Shown: piece by piece, positions 22,765-29,124 of the stretch
Layout of the letters: the number at the start of each line of letters is the position of its first letter
Position numbering within the stretch: position 1 is the stretch's first letter
Source of the DNA: a virus
Virus record (IMG/VR): IMGVR_UViG_3300042691_014437
Coordinates: 1-36,323 of that record
DNA length: 36,323 bases
Strand: one strand, 5' to 3'
The notes under the pieces: generated by a model
The model's input: only the letters and a program-made list of their open reading frames with translations
Told to the model about the DNA's origin: nothing
The model's database searches: none
Program-made: the position numbers and the translations under genes

Positions 22765-23156
22765 TATTCAACACTCTCTAACTCTCTTAGTTCATCACAA
22801 TTTTCTAAAGCTACTTGAGCTAATTCACTTATGTTTGTCCATTCGCTTTCTTTAGCGTGTATCTTTTTCCAGAAAGTATGGGCAGATCTTACTTTAGGAA
22901 CGTCTCCCTGTTCGGTGTAATCGCCCAGGACAAACACTCTGTCCCCTGCCCATCTACCTAAGAAAGCTTCGTTGTATTCTGTAAGCGAGAAATCACCGAA
23001 ACCCCTAGCCCTAGAACAAGTAGTAAGTAAGTATTGAACTAGCGGCAGATCACCCATAAACCCACAATGTTCTAATTGCTTAGCCCCGAAACCGAGATCT
23101 CTAGGGTTTATGTATTCTTTCTTATCGCTATTCACTAACAGATGATATTGCCCCAT
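22764..23156 (-). CDS. conserved hypothetical protein, MGQYHxLVN family (130 aa)
   Basis: It opens with MGQYHLLVNSDKKEYINPRDLG and continues with GFGDF and GRWAGDRVFVLGDYTEQGD. This pattern is known from proteins of actinomycetes and their phages whose function is not known; the match is from memory and not from a search. TAATG overlaps at both ends. It is the largest gene of this operon. Confidence 0.8.
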   Translation of the reverse strand: MGQYHLLVNSDKKEYINPRDLGFGAKQLEHCGFMGDLPLVQYLLTTCSRARGFGDFSLTEYNEAFLGRWAGDRVFVLGDYTEQGDVPKVRSAHTFWKKIHAKESEWTNISELAQVALENCDELRELESVE

Positions 23157-23437
23157 TAGTTTTTACCCCCTACAAAATACCAATCATTACGAGGTTGTTC
23201 CTTAGAGTGTTGCTCAATCGTTTCACCTGTATAAGCGGTAAGCCAGTAGAAAATGTTTTCATCAAAATTTATCCATTCTAAATCCTGACTTTCCAAAGCT
23301 TCATTCAAAGCTATTTCCTGTTCGGGTGTTTCCAAGATCCCGAACCTAGCGTAAAACGGCTCACTCTCTCCGTAATCACACTCATCAAGCCAAGCGATAA
23401 GGTATTTTTCAACCTTTATCTCATCTATAATTGCCAT
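23156..23437 (-). CDS. hypothetical acidic protein (93 aa)
   Basis: Very acidic, with an N-terminal helix (IIDEIKVEKYLIAWLDECDYG) and IALNEALESQDLEWINFDENIFYWLTAYTG. It starts directly after the TAA of the preceding gene and overlaps the next as TAATG. No family is recognised. Confidence 0.78.
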   Translation of the reverse strand: MAIIDEIKVEKYLIAWLDECDYGESEPFYARFGILETPEQEIALNEALESQDLEWINFDENIFYWLTAYTGETIEQHSKEQPRNDWYFVGGKN

Positions 23438-23689
23438 TTATTTTTCTTCCTTTTCTTCTATCATTTCTTCAAGATCACTAGCCAGGTCATAGCCCGTCTG
23501 GGTGAAATCCAAATGACCTTCAAGGGTTTCTTGTCCGTCTTTCACAAACTCTTCCCAAACACTATTTATGTTTTCTAAAGTGAAATCATTAGTTTCAATG
23601 AAATAGTTTTTATCCCAATACGCCACAATAATTTCATCATCTAAATCACTGCGTTTTAGCAGCTCTTCAATAAGTTCTCTAATCTTCAT
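23438..23689 (-). CDS. hypothetical acidic protein (83 aa)
   Basis: ATG at 23689 with AAGGGG upstream; an in-frame TTG at 23710 is less likely. It begins MKIRELIEELLKRSDLDDEIIVAYWD, a helix-strand pattern common in small phage proteins, and ends in EEMIEEKEEK. No family is recognised. Confidence 0.75.
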   Translation of the reverse strand: MKIRELIEELLKRSDLDDEIIVAYWDKNYFIETNDFTLENINSVWEEFVKDGQETLEGHLDFTQTGYDLASDLEEMIEEKEEK

Positions 23690-23694
23690 TTCTG

Positions 23695-23901
23695 TTAGCC
23701 CCTTCTCCAAGTTAGGTTTATGTGTTGCTTATTCCACCAGACACTATCCTTCAAATCTTCAAAAGTGTAAGTGGCATTAGTTTTTTCAGCGTGAGCTGCC
23801 CAAGATCTCTCTAGTTCTGCCCACATAGTTTCTTCACTATCCGCTACTAAGTAAAAGTCATAGTGGGCGGTAGCCAAGTGTGCGATATACATTTCTTCCA
23901 T
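23695..23901 (-). CDS. hypothetical small protein (68 aa)
   Basis: ATG at 23901. A strand HYDFYLVADSEETMWAELERSWAAH pattern suggests a small beta-alpha fold. It contains WWNKQHINLTW near the end. No family is recognised. Confidence 0.75.
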   Translation of the reverse strand: MEEMYIAHLATAHYDFYLVADSEETMWAELERSWAAHAEKTNATYTFEDLKDSVWWNKQHINLTWRRG

Positions 23902-23903
23902 TT

Positions 23904-24080
23904 TTATTCTCCCTTTAGTTCATAAGTAATGTTTCCGTCAAGATACTCAATGTTTTCTTCGCCAATAAAATCTGGCAATTCTGGGTTGCTGTATTGCTCT
24001 GTAATTTGCTCTCTAACCTTGTGTAGATCTTTGATATCTACTAGGTAGCGGGCTTGAATAGTTATTTCGTATTTTGCCAT
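23904..24080 (-). CDS. hypothetical small protein (58 aa)
   Basis: ATG at 24080 overlaps the preceding TAA as TAATG; an upstream TTG at 24113 is unlikely. The pattern YEITIQARYLVDIKDLHKVREQI (strand then helix), with an acidic end, recalls the other small beta-alpha proteins of this operon, notably the 49- and 60-residue ones. Confidence 0.75.
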   Translation of the reverse strand: MAKYEITIQARYLVDIKDLHKVREQITEQYSNPELPDFIGEENIEYLDGNITYELKGE

Positions 24081-24229
24081 TAGTTTTTTCCCTTTTCTTC
24101 TGTTGTAAAACAATTTTCTTCAATGAAAATGTGGAGCTCTTCAAAAGCATTTCCATAAGCGATCATTGTGTTAGCGGCTTGTAGTTGTCTATAAATTTCC
24201 AGTAGTTCCCAGGTCTGTTGCTTAGTCAT
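24080..24229 (-). CDS. hypothetical helical protein (49 aa)
   Basis: TAATG overlaps at both ends. Nearly all helical: KQQTWELLEIYRQLQAANTMI and AFEELHIFIEENCF. No family is recognised; the double coupling supports it. Confidence 0.75.
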   Translation of the reverse strand: MTKQQTWELLEIYRQLQAANTMIAYGNAFEELHIFIEENCFTTEEKGKN

Positions 24230-24330
24230 TAGTTATCCTTATCTTCATTAGGGCAGACACAATCGGCAGGGTATCTTTGTAGGCATTGTTCGCATTGTGT
24301 TCCACAAGCGACACATAAACAATCACTCAT
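24229..24330 (-). CDS. Cys-rich microprotein (33 aa)
   Basis: Eight cysteines in 33 residues: C-x-C-x2-C-x3-C-x2-C in SDCLCVACGTQCEQC, then C-x-C in DCVCP. It probably binds one zinc or an iron-sulfur cluster. TAATG overlaps at both ends. No family is recognised. Confidence 0.72.
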   Translation of the reverse strand: MSDCLCVACGTQCEQCLQRYPADCVCPNEDKDN

Positions 24331-24557
24331 TAGTTCTCCCCTTTTTCAATAAACTCCCAGAATTCGTTGAAAGCATTTTCGGTATAGTCATTCGCTAGGT
24401 GTTGGTAATAGTTTTGGTGTTCAATGAACTTAGACCATAACTCTCTGGTTGCCCCGTCTACGCTTTCAAGATCTTCGTATCGTAGTGTCTGCCAAATAAG
24501 TTCTGTATCTGGCTCGTAAGTTTCGGTTAGAAACTCTATTAGTGTATCTCTAGTCAT
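24330..24557 (-). CDS. hypothetical acidic protein (75 aa)
   Basis: TAATG overlap with the following gene. Helical and acidic: DTLIEFLTETYEPDTELIW, TRELWSKFIEHQNYYQHLAND, EFWEFIEKGEN. No family is recognised. Confidence 0.75.
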   Translation of the reverse strand: MTRDTLIEFLTETYEPDTELIWQTLRYEDLESVDGATRELWSKFIEHQNYYQHLANDYTENAFNEFWEFIEKGEN

Positions 24558-24578
24558 TTTCCCTTTTTCCTTTTCCTT

Positions 24579-24710
24579 CTACTCGTTTTCCATGTGTAAA
24601 GCTAATTGGTTATAAATAGGAAGCAAAATAGCGTAATATTCGTTATCCGCTTTTTCGCCAAGCAATTCAAGTAATACCTCAACTTGAAAATCTGTAAGTG
24701 TTATTTTCAT
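24579..24710 (-). CDS. hypothetical small protein (43 aa)
   Basis: ATG at 24710 behind AAAAGGG, TAG at 24579. A single helix pair: ITLTDFQVEVLLELLGEKA and YYAILLPIYNQLALH. No family is recognised. Confidence 0.65.
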   Translation of the reverse strand: MKITLTDFQVEVLLELLGEKADNEYYAILLPIYNQLALHMENE

Positions 24711-24724
24711 TTTCCCTTTTCCCT

Positions 24725-24874
24725 TTATTTTGCTAATCTAACAGAACGAACCGCAACTAACGGAGCTTTCTCTAAATCACACGCCAACTTTATAGCGTGA
24801 TCTGTGTCTTTGGCGGCAACTATGATACTTACATATCCCGTGTCGTGTTTTAGGCGAACTTTATAGTTAGGCAT
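24725..24874 (-). CDS. hypothetical small protein (49 aa)
   Basis: ATG at 24874 overlaps the end of the preceding gene by 8 bases; TAA at 24725. Beta-alpha-beta pattern: YKVRLKHDTGYVSIIVAAKDTDHAIKLACD then VAVRSVRLAK. It resembles the 60-, 58- and 63-residue neighbours in layout, so local gene duplication is possible. Confidence 0.72.
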   Translation of the reverse strand: MPNYKVRLKHDTGYVSIIVAAKDTDHAIKLACDLEKAPLVAVRSVRLAK

Positions 24875-25049
24875 TTATACGCCCCATAATCTCTAAAGTA
24901 ATTTCGTGCCTAAGATCATCACAATCAAAGCCAGCATATTCCAAAATCTTTTCCTTAGCGTATTTTTCCGCTAGTTCATCATCTTCAGCATAAACGCCAG
25001 TAGTGATAGTGAAATAATCGGTAGAGATACTTACAGAATAATCAAACAT
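24867..25049 (-). CDS. hypothetical small protein (60 aa)
   Basis: ATG at 25049 overlaps the preceding TAA as TAATG. Two strands, then a helix and a strand: YSVSISTDYFTITTGVYAEDDELAEKYAKEKI. Similar layout to several neighbours. No family is recognised. Confidence 0.75.
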   Translation of the reverse strand: MFDYSVSISTDYFTITTGVYAEDDELAEKYAKEKILEYAGFDCDDLRHEITLEIMGRINA

Positions 25050-25240
25050 TAGTTTCCTTCCTTTGTCTCGGTTGGTTCTTCCCAATCTATTTCGCCGCCC
25101 TTGAAGAACTTTTCGCCATTAGGCAGATCTTCGTGTGATAAGAACTCACTCATAAGTTCCTTAGCGTGTTCCAAACTATCCGCTTGAAAAGTAATTATGT
25201 TTCTGGTGTATTCGTGTTCTACAAACTGATACTTAGGCAT
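25049..25240 (-). CDS. hypothetical small protein (63 aa)
   Basis: TAATG overlaps at both ends. Strand-helix pattern YTRNIITFQADSLEHAKELMSEFLSH, then an acidic end with IDWEEPTE. No family is recognised. Confidence 0.75.
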   Translation of the reverse strand: MPKYQFVEHEYTRNIITFQADSLEHAKELMSEFLSHEDLPNGEKFFKGGEIDWEEPTETKEGN

Positions 25241-25386
25241 TACTTTTCTCCCTTTACATAGCTCTTGAATAGTTGTGTTGCTTCTTTCTTACTATAAAAG
25301 TAAAAAACCTTTTTATAGTATTCATTTCCAATAAAAGTTGAAAGAACCCAAGCCCCTTCACTATTACGATCATAAATTATTTCCAT
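25240..25386 (-). CDS. hypothetical small protein (48 aa)
   Basis: First gene of the 25.4-22.1 kb operon. ATG at 25386 behind AAAGGG; TAATG overlap with the next gene. Pattern MEIIYDRNSEGAWVLSTFIG and a helix SKKEATQLFKSYVKG. No family is recognised. Confidence 0.75.
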   Translation of the reverse strand: MEIIYDRNSEGAWVLSTFIGNEYYKKVFYFYSKKEATQLFKSYVKGEK

Positions 25387-25471
25387 TTATTTCCCTTTGT
25401 TTAGGTAGCCGCTGTTGGCTACAAGAAAAGAATAAGCCCCCAGGACACAAAAACAAGATCATTTTTGGTTT

Positions 25472-25491
25472 CGTTATAAATCCGTTATAAA
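25472..25491. repeat. cgttataaa direct repeat, 11-bp period
   Basis: cgttataaa at 25472-25480 and 25483-25491, one helical turn apart. The same word occurs at 20509 and near-copies at 21747. A candidate regulator site upstream of the small-gene operon. Confidence 0.55.
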
Positions 25492-25495
25492 CGCC

Positions 25496-25526
25496 AAAAA
25501 CCCCTAGCGGACAAAGACTAGGGGTT
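25496..25526 (-). terminator. intrinsic terminator
   Basis: Minus-strand AACCCCTAG pairs perfectly with CTAGGGGTT around a 10-base loop, followed by more T then GGCG. It ends the 27.0-25.6 kb transcript. Confidence 0.88.
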
Positions 25527-25554
25527 TCAGCAAGCTACTTGGTGTCGGGTATCA

Positions 25555-25618
25555 CAACCGAACTTACAACCAAATAACCAAAAGTGATACAACCAAATAC
25601 TAACCAAATTTCAACCGA
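25555..25618. repeat. loose array of AACC(A/G)AA words
   Basis: Six ACC cores at 25557, 25569, 25577, 25592, 25603 and 25614 in an A-rich setting; the last three are 11 bases apart. It follows a gene stop and precedes a terminator, the same arrangement as the array at 21998-22112. Confidence 0.75.
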
Positions 25619-25621
25619 AAA

Positions 25622-25954
25622 TCAAGTCAGCGGCTTATTACCCCGTTTCTCATTACAACTCTTATGAGCAGGAAGCAAGATCGCAGTAGAACCAAAATCG
25701 CCAGGATTAGCGTGATCAGCAACCCAAGGATCGTCAAACCTACCGCCACCACCGCACAAATGGCATACCAAAGCAGTTTCACGAACCAATTTTGCTCTTT
25801 TACGATAATCACCTGAGTATTGTCCTGTCTGTTTCTTTACGGCAGCTCGCTTGGCGTTATGTAGCCCTTGAACCAAATTTTCGTGTATATCACACCGATT
25901 ACCGCCAGTAGTAAGCTCACCGCAATCCAGGCAAGGTTTAGGAAACCTACCCAT
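25622..25954 (-). CDS. HNH endonuclease (110 aa)
   Basis: The HNH fold is visible: C64-x2-C67 (CHLC), the catalytic D80-H81 in WVADHANPG, H97-x2-C100 and N101 in LLPAHKSCNEKRGN. An additional N-terminal zinc pair CLDCGE with C21-x2-H24 is present. In many phages such a protein assists terminase cutting, although this one lies 6 kb from terminase. It could also be a free-standing homing or anti-host nuclease. Confidence 0.88.
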   Translation of the reverse strand: MGRFPKPCLDCGELTTGGNRCDIHENLVQGLHNAKRAAVKKQTGQYSGDYRKRAKLVRETALVCHLCGGGGRFDDPWVADHANPGDFGSTAILLPAHKSCNEKRGNKPLT

Positions 25955-26108
25955 TATGTTTCTCGCAATGAGCTATAGCCTGATCTTCTGTGTCATACTT
26001 GTCCCAACAATTTTCAACCGAATTATTGAAGAAACCGAATATTAGAACCAAAATTCCTATAACCAGAATTCCGTTTATTACAACCAAAACTTTTTCAAAC
26101 AATCTCAT
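25947..26108 (-). CDS. small single-TM protein (53 aa)
   Basis: ATG at 26108 overlaps the NlpC/P60 stop (ATGA) and the end overlaps the HNH start by 8 bases. One long membrane helix (VLVVINGILVIGILVLIFGFF) is followed by a charged tail with two Cys (ENCWDKYDTEDQAIAHC). It may partner with the secreted hydrolase upstream. No family is recognised. Confidence 0.75.
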   Translation of the reverse strand: MRLFEKVLVVINGILVIGILVLIFGFFNNSVENCWDKYDTEDQAIAHCEKHNG

Positions 26109-26626
26109 TTTATTATCCTTACAAACCGAATTTGGCTTTTACTGAAATCTGTGAGCAACTGAATTTTTGTTGTCCCAAACATCAAATTAGCGTTGATAAT
26201 CTTATTATTCCCTAGATAGATAGCCGAATGATAAAAACTTGTTGAACCAGGATAAGCAAAAACAACTACGTCTCCTACTCTCGCTTTAGAAACACGCTTA
26301 CCTATGTGAGCTTGCTTATCTGCCGAGTGAGGTAGCGTAATGCCGATCTTCTTGTAAGTCCATACAACCAAACCAGAACAATCCCAACCAGAAGGTTTTG
26401 AACCAGAAAAGACGTATGGTGTCTTATCTGCGAACCGAACCAAATTATTGGTTATTTGAACCAAATGTTTACGTTTTTGAACCAAATGTTTCTGTTTATC
26501 TAAATCCAGAAAGTATTGAACTGGATTATTGGTTTGTAGGTGTGTAGTGCGGTCAGTTGAACCGAAACTTGCCCAACCGCCAACCAAAACCATGAACGCT
26601 GACAAAACTAAAACTAAATACTTCAT
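26105..26626 (-). CDS. secreted NlpC/P60 cysteine peptidase (173 aa)
   Basis: Residues 1-21 are a signal peptide or N-terminal membrane anchor. The C-terminal NlpC/P60 domain has the nucleophile C83 in WDCSGLVVWTYKK, H133 in FYHSAIYLG and a third polar residue in KIINAN. Such enzymes cut peptidoglycan stem peptides. The linker has a seven-residue repeat (HLVQKRK, HLVQITN, NLVRFAD). It lies in the early region, far from tail and lysis genes. A role in wall remodelling or blocking a second infection is possible. Confidence 0.88.
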   Translation of the reverse strand: MKYLVLVLSAFMVLVGGWASFGSTDRTTHLQTNNPVQYFLDLDKQKHLVQKRKHLVQITNNLVRFADKTPYVFSGSKPSGWDCSGLVVWTYKKIGITLPHSADKQAHIGKRVSKARVGDVVVFAYPGSTSFYHSAIYLGNNKIINANLMFGTTKIQLLTDFSKSQIRFVRIIK

Positions 26627-26640
26627 TTTCCCTTTCCATC

Positions 26641-26811
26641 CTAATCTTTACCCCATCCAGTCCCCTTGAACTGAATTGACGGGCTACCAAATAGTCTAAC
26701 CAAAACTTCTTTACATTGTTTACATTTTGTAGGTGGTTTATGTGTGTTATTTATAGGCTCAGTAATAATAAACTTATGTCCATTTTTACATTCGTATTCA
26801 TAAACTGGCAT
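26641..26811 (-). CDS. FmdB-type zinc ribbon protein (56 aa)
   Basis: The opening MPVYEYECKNGHKF, a Cys pair C30-x2-C33 and the ending SPSIQFKGTGWGKD match the FmdB family of short zinc ribbons, in which the C-terminal FKGSGW motif is conserved. Family members are proposed regulators. ATG at 26811 overlaps the preceding TAA as TAATG. The family match is strong; the role is not known. Confidence 0.85.
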   Translation of the reverse strand: MPVYEYECKNGHKFIITEPINNTHKPPTKCKQCKEVLVRLFGSPSIQFKGTGWGKD

Positions 26812-27017
26812 TATTCTTCCTCTTCGTTATAGGGATCGTAAATGGCTTGAAAGCCTAAAGCTATGTCTGTATTGCTAAGTACAACTGAATCTTTTGTTTC
26901 TTGTGTTGGTTGCTTTTCAGCGTGTTTATGTGTTCTACGCCAATTTTTAACCAAATCAACAGCATCTCTGTCATCAGTTTCAAATTCAGCACCACAGCTA
27001 CACACTTCACGGATCAT
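26811..27017 (-). CDS. small zinc-finger-like protein (68 aa)
   Basis: N-terminal C-x-C (CSCGAEFET) and H30-x-H32 (RRTHKHAE) suggest a zinc site. The C-terminal half is acidic and unstructured (DPYNEEEE). No ribosome-binding site is visible; TAGACT lies six bases before the ATG, so a leaderless message is possible. Confidence 0.78.
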   Translation of the reverse strand: MIREVCSCGAEFETDDRDAVDLVKNWRRTHKHAEKQPTQETKDSVVLSNTDIALGFQAIYDPYNEEEE

Positions 27018-27023
27018 AATGTA

Positions 27024-27029
27024 AGTCTA
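27024..27029 (-). promoter_or_regulatory. possible -10 box (TAGACT) of a leaderless gene
   Basis: TAGACT fits the actinobacterial TANNNT -10 pattern and ends 6 bases before the ATG at 27017, with no Shine-Dalgarno in between. The upstream terminator at 27034-27080 means this unit needs its own promoter. Confidence 0.4.
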
Positions 27030-27033
27030 AAGG

Positions 27034-27080
27034 AAAATCTCCTAGCAACAGGGCGTTTACATGCGTGGCTACTAGGAGAT
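27034..27080 (-). terminator. intrinsic terminator after the phosphoesterase gene
   Basis: Minus-strand ATCTCCTAG (27080-27072) pairs with CTAGGAGAT (27045-27037), followed by TTTTCC. The 26-base loop is long and has wobble pairs next to the main stem. Confidence 0.75.
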
Positions 27081-27102
27081 CCTCTTTAATCTACCAGAAA
27101 GT

Positions 27103-28275
27103 CTAAAGTTTCCAAACTGTTCCAGTAAAATCTTTCTCTTTCTCTAATGCAAAACAAACCAAACCAGGCTGGCTGTCTTCACCGCTATTGAGTCTCCACC
27201 AGTTAGATCCGTTGTCTAGGGTTGCAGCTTGAACCCAGAAACGTGATGTTCCCCTGCTTGTTGAACCAAGTTCTTGAACTCTAAGATGATGAAAATGACC
27301 AGAAACCAGAACTGTTGAAGCGGTTACAGGTTGCTTACCAAACGATTGTTTACGCCACCAGTCAGGGATACCTTCAGGTCTATTGGCTTGATGTCCATGT
27401 ACCATACCGAGAACATGGTAGGAATCACCGAATACATCTAGAGCCAATGATTCGTCATGGGTTGAAGGCTCGTGGAAAGTTATGTCAAGTCCAACTTCTT
27501 TACTTAACCGAGCAAGCGTACGCCCAATGTGAATACCCCAATCATCTGTAGGAGTACCAACCTTTTGTTTGTTCACTCGGAACTGACAATGATTACTTCC
27601 AACCGAAAGGTAAGTTATAGGAGCGTACTTAGCGAGTTGCTTTAAAGTTTCCCACGCCATTGCAGTACTTACGTCAACCTGCTGCATGAGCGACATTGAA
27701 TTTGTGGCGAGCTGGTGAAGATCTGCGACATTTCCAAAGTTCTCAATAGTATCACCAACATCACAGAAAATAATGCGTTCAGGTTTTGTTTCTTTTACCT
27801 TGTTTATTAGCCTGACCTGTGTTTCAGCGATACGCATAAACATAGCTTCAGTACCGCCCCTATGGTCTACCTTACCTACCTGTAGATCTGACCAAAGAAC
27901 AACCAAAGCTTTACCCGAAACAACTGGTTTAGGTGTAACAGATTTGGTTTTCTTAGCTAACGCATAAAGCAAAGGCAGATCTAAAGCAGCGTTCTTCCTA
28001 CGCCACCTAATCCTGACTGCTGTATGCCATGCAGGTTCAAGTGGAAAAGGTCGTGCAACCTGCCAGCGACTAATTCTAGGCTCACCAACAATGTCAATCT
28101 CATCAGGATTAATTCCTGCATCACGCAAAAAACCGTCAATGTCTACAGGGTTATCGCCTTCAACGGCAGGAAGAGTAGCTTCCCCACCTTCACCATCAAA
28201 CACGACTGATGGATTCCAGCCTTCAGGGGCTTGCACTTTAGGTGCAGGTGTAACTAAATTCTCCAACATGAGCAT
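27103..28275 (-). CDS. metallophosphoesterase (390 aa)
   Basis: Calcineurin-like phosphoesterase motifs in order: SDLQVGKVDH (metal ligands), CDVGDTIEN (GDxx), VGSNHC (GNH-type), GMVHGHQ and VSGHFHHLR (GHxH). The N-terminal 100 residues include a Trp/Arg-rich segment (RWQVARPFPLEPAWHTAVRIRWRRK) that may bind nucleic acid. Such proteins are frequent in actinophages and may act as nucleases or phosphatases. ATG at 28275 or 28269; the start overlaps the HTH gene. Confidence 0.88.
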   Translation of the reverse strand: MLMLENLVTPAPKVQAPEGWNPSVVFDGEGGEATLPAVEGDNPVDIDGFLRDAGINPDEIDIVGEPRISRWQVARPFPLEPAWHTAVRIRWRRKNAALDLPLLYALAKKTKSVTPKPVVSGKALVVLWSDLQVGKVDHRGGTEAMFMRIAETQVRLINKVKETKPERIIFCDVGDTIENFGNVADLHQLATNSMSLMQQVDVSTAMAWETLKQLAKYAPITYLSVGSNHCQFRVNKQKVGTPTDDWGIHIGRTLARLSKEVGLDITFHEPSTHDESLALDVFGDSYHVLGMVHGHQANRPEGIPDWWRKQSFGKQPVTASTVLVSGHFHHLRVQELGSTSRGTSRFWVQAATLDNGSNWWRLNSGEDSQPGLVCFALEKEKDFTGTVWKL

Positions 28276-28478
28276 CTCTTCCTTGCATGGCTATCAACTG
28301 AATAGCGACTGATTTTTAAACCACGTTCATTTAGAGCAGTTGTAAGAGCAGAATTGTTCCACAAAGGAGATTCTAACGCTTCAATCAGTATTTTTCTGTC
28401 TTTTTCTTCAAGGTTTTGAAGAATAGTGTTGATTTTGCAGGGATACTGCCTGGATGTCGGAGCTATGTTTTCAAGCAT
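28254..28478 (-). CDS. small helix-turn-helix-like protein with C-terminal Cys motif (74 aa)
   Basis: The sequence LWNNSALTTALNERGLKISRYSVDSHARKRCSC has the shape of a helix-turn-helix followed by a basic Cys motif, typical of a small actinophage family found next to phosphoesterase genes. It probably binds DNA. It overlaps neighbours at both ends by 8 and 22 bases. Confidence 0.75.
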   Translation of the reverse strand: MLENIAPTSRQYPCKINTILQNLEEKDRKILIEALESPLWNNSALTTALNERGLKISRYSVDSHARKRCSCWRI

Positions 28479-28674
28479 TGGGTTTCTCCAATAAAACTGG
28501 GCTAGAGATGCTAAAACATAACTCTCGGATAGTAGCGAGAATAACTGGATGAGTCATTGTGTTAGCTTCTTCAATAACATCCGCTATTTTGTGGCGAACC
28601 AAATCAAAGTCGCTAGACCAAAGTAGGTTATCATCTCTCAACAGTTTTACTGTGTCTTGCACTTTGTTACTCAT
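28471..28674 (-). CDS. hypothetical small protein (67 aa)
   Basis: ATG behind AAGGAG. All-helical and slightly acidic: VQDTVKLLRDDNLLW, FDLVRHKIADVIEEANTM, ILATIRELCFSI. No family is recognised. Confidence 0.75.
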   Translation of the reverse strand: MSNKVQDTVKLLRDDNLLWSSDFDLVRHKIADVIEEANTMTHPVILATIRELCFSISSPVLLEKPNA

Positions 28675-28801
28675 CTAAATCTCCTTCATCATTGTATGGG
28701 TCTTTTACTTCTATTTGTTGTGCCACAAAGAAAATTGCTACATAGCCGATACTTAGCATTACTACTGCAAGTATCACAACCGAAACTATTAACTCCACCA
28801 T
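28667..28801 (-). CDS. small single-TM protein (44 aa)
   Basis: ATG at 28801 with AGAAGAG upstream; overlaps the previous gene by 13 bases and the next by 8. One N-terminal membrane helix (LIVSVVILAVVMLSIGYVAIFFV) and an acidic tail (DPYNDEGDLDE). No family is recognised. Confidence 0.7.
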   Translation of the reverse strand: MVELIVSVVILAVVMLSIGYVAIFFVAQQIEVKDPYNDEGDLDE

Positions 28802-29124
28802 TGTTTCTCTTCTACTAGGTTTGAGTTCCAAACACGAATAGGTCTGGCATGTGAGACTGCACGTTTAGAAGCAATAAAACTATCTGACGGTTTTATGTGT
28901 CCAATTTTGCTGGCATTTCTAAACATTGCCCCCATAGCTGCAGGTTGATGGGTTTGTATTTCAGGATAATTTTTTAGTTCATCCCAAACATCATCAGACG
29001 TAAAATGATCTAGCCTATTGGCAAGTTGACCAATAATTTTTGTGACCAGATCAGTCCAAGCCTTATTAGCGTTATCTTCAACCTGTTCAAGAGCTTCATC
29101 TCTTAGTTGTGTAGCAGTTTTCAT
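28789..29124 (-). CDS. conserved phage protein, winged-helix-like (111 aa)
   Basis: The pattern EALEQVEDNANKAW, then DHFTSDDVWDELKNYPEIQTH, AMGAMFRNASKIGHIKPS and SHARPIRVWNSN is familiar from small phage proteins of actinobacteria, where it looks like a winged-helix fold. The role is unknown. TAATG overlap with the methyltransferase stop. Confidence 0.72.
   Translation of the reverse strand: MKTATQLRDEALEQVEDNANKAWTDLVTKIIGQLANRLDHFTSDDVWDELKNYPEIQTHQPAAMGAMFRNASKIGHIKPSDSFIASKRAVSHARPIRVWNSNLVEEKQWWS

Larger units (their letters stand above)
25387..25621. other. 235-base non-coding region: repeat array, terminator, GTTATAAA pair
   Basis: Between the HNH gene and the small-gene operon. From right to left: a loose ACC array (25555-25618), a terminator (25496-25526), two cgttataaa words 11 bases apart (25472-25480, 25483-25491), agatcattttt (25456-25466). 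A weak promoter for the operon is TTGTTT, 16 bases, TATTCT on the minus strand (about 25428-25460). Confidence 0.65.
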
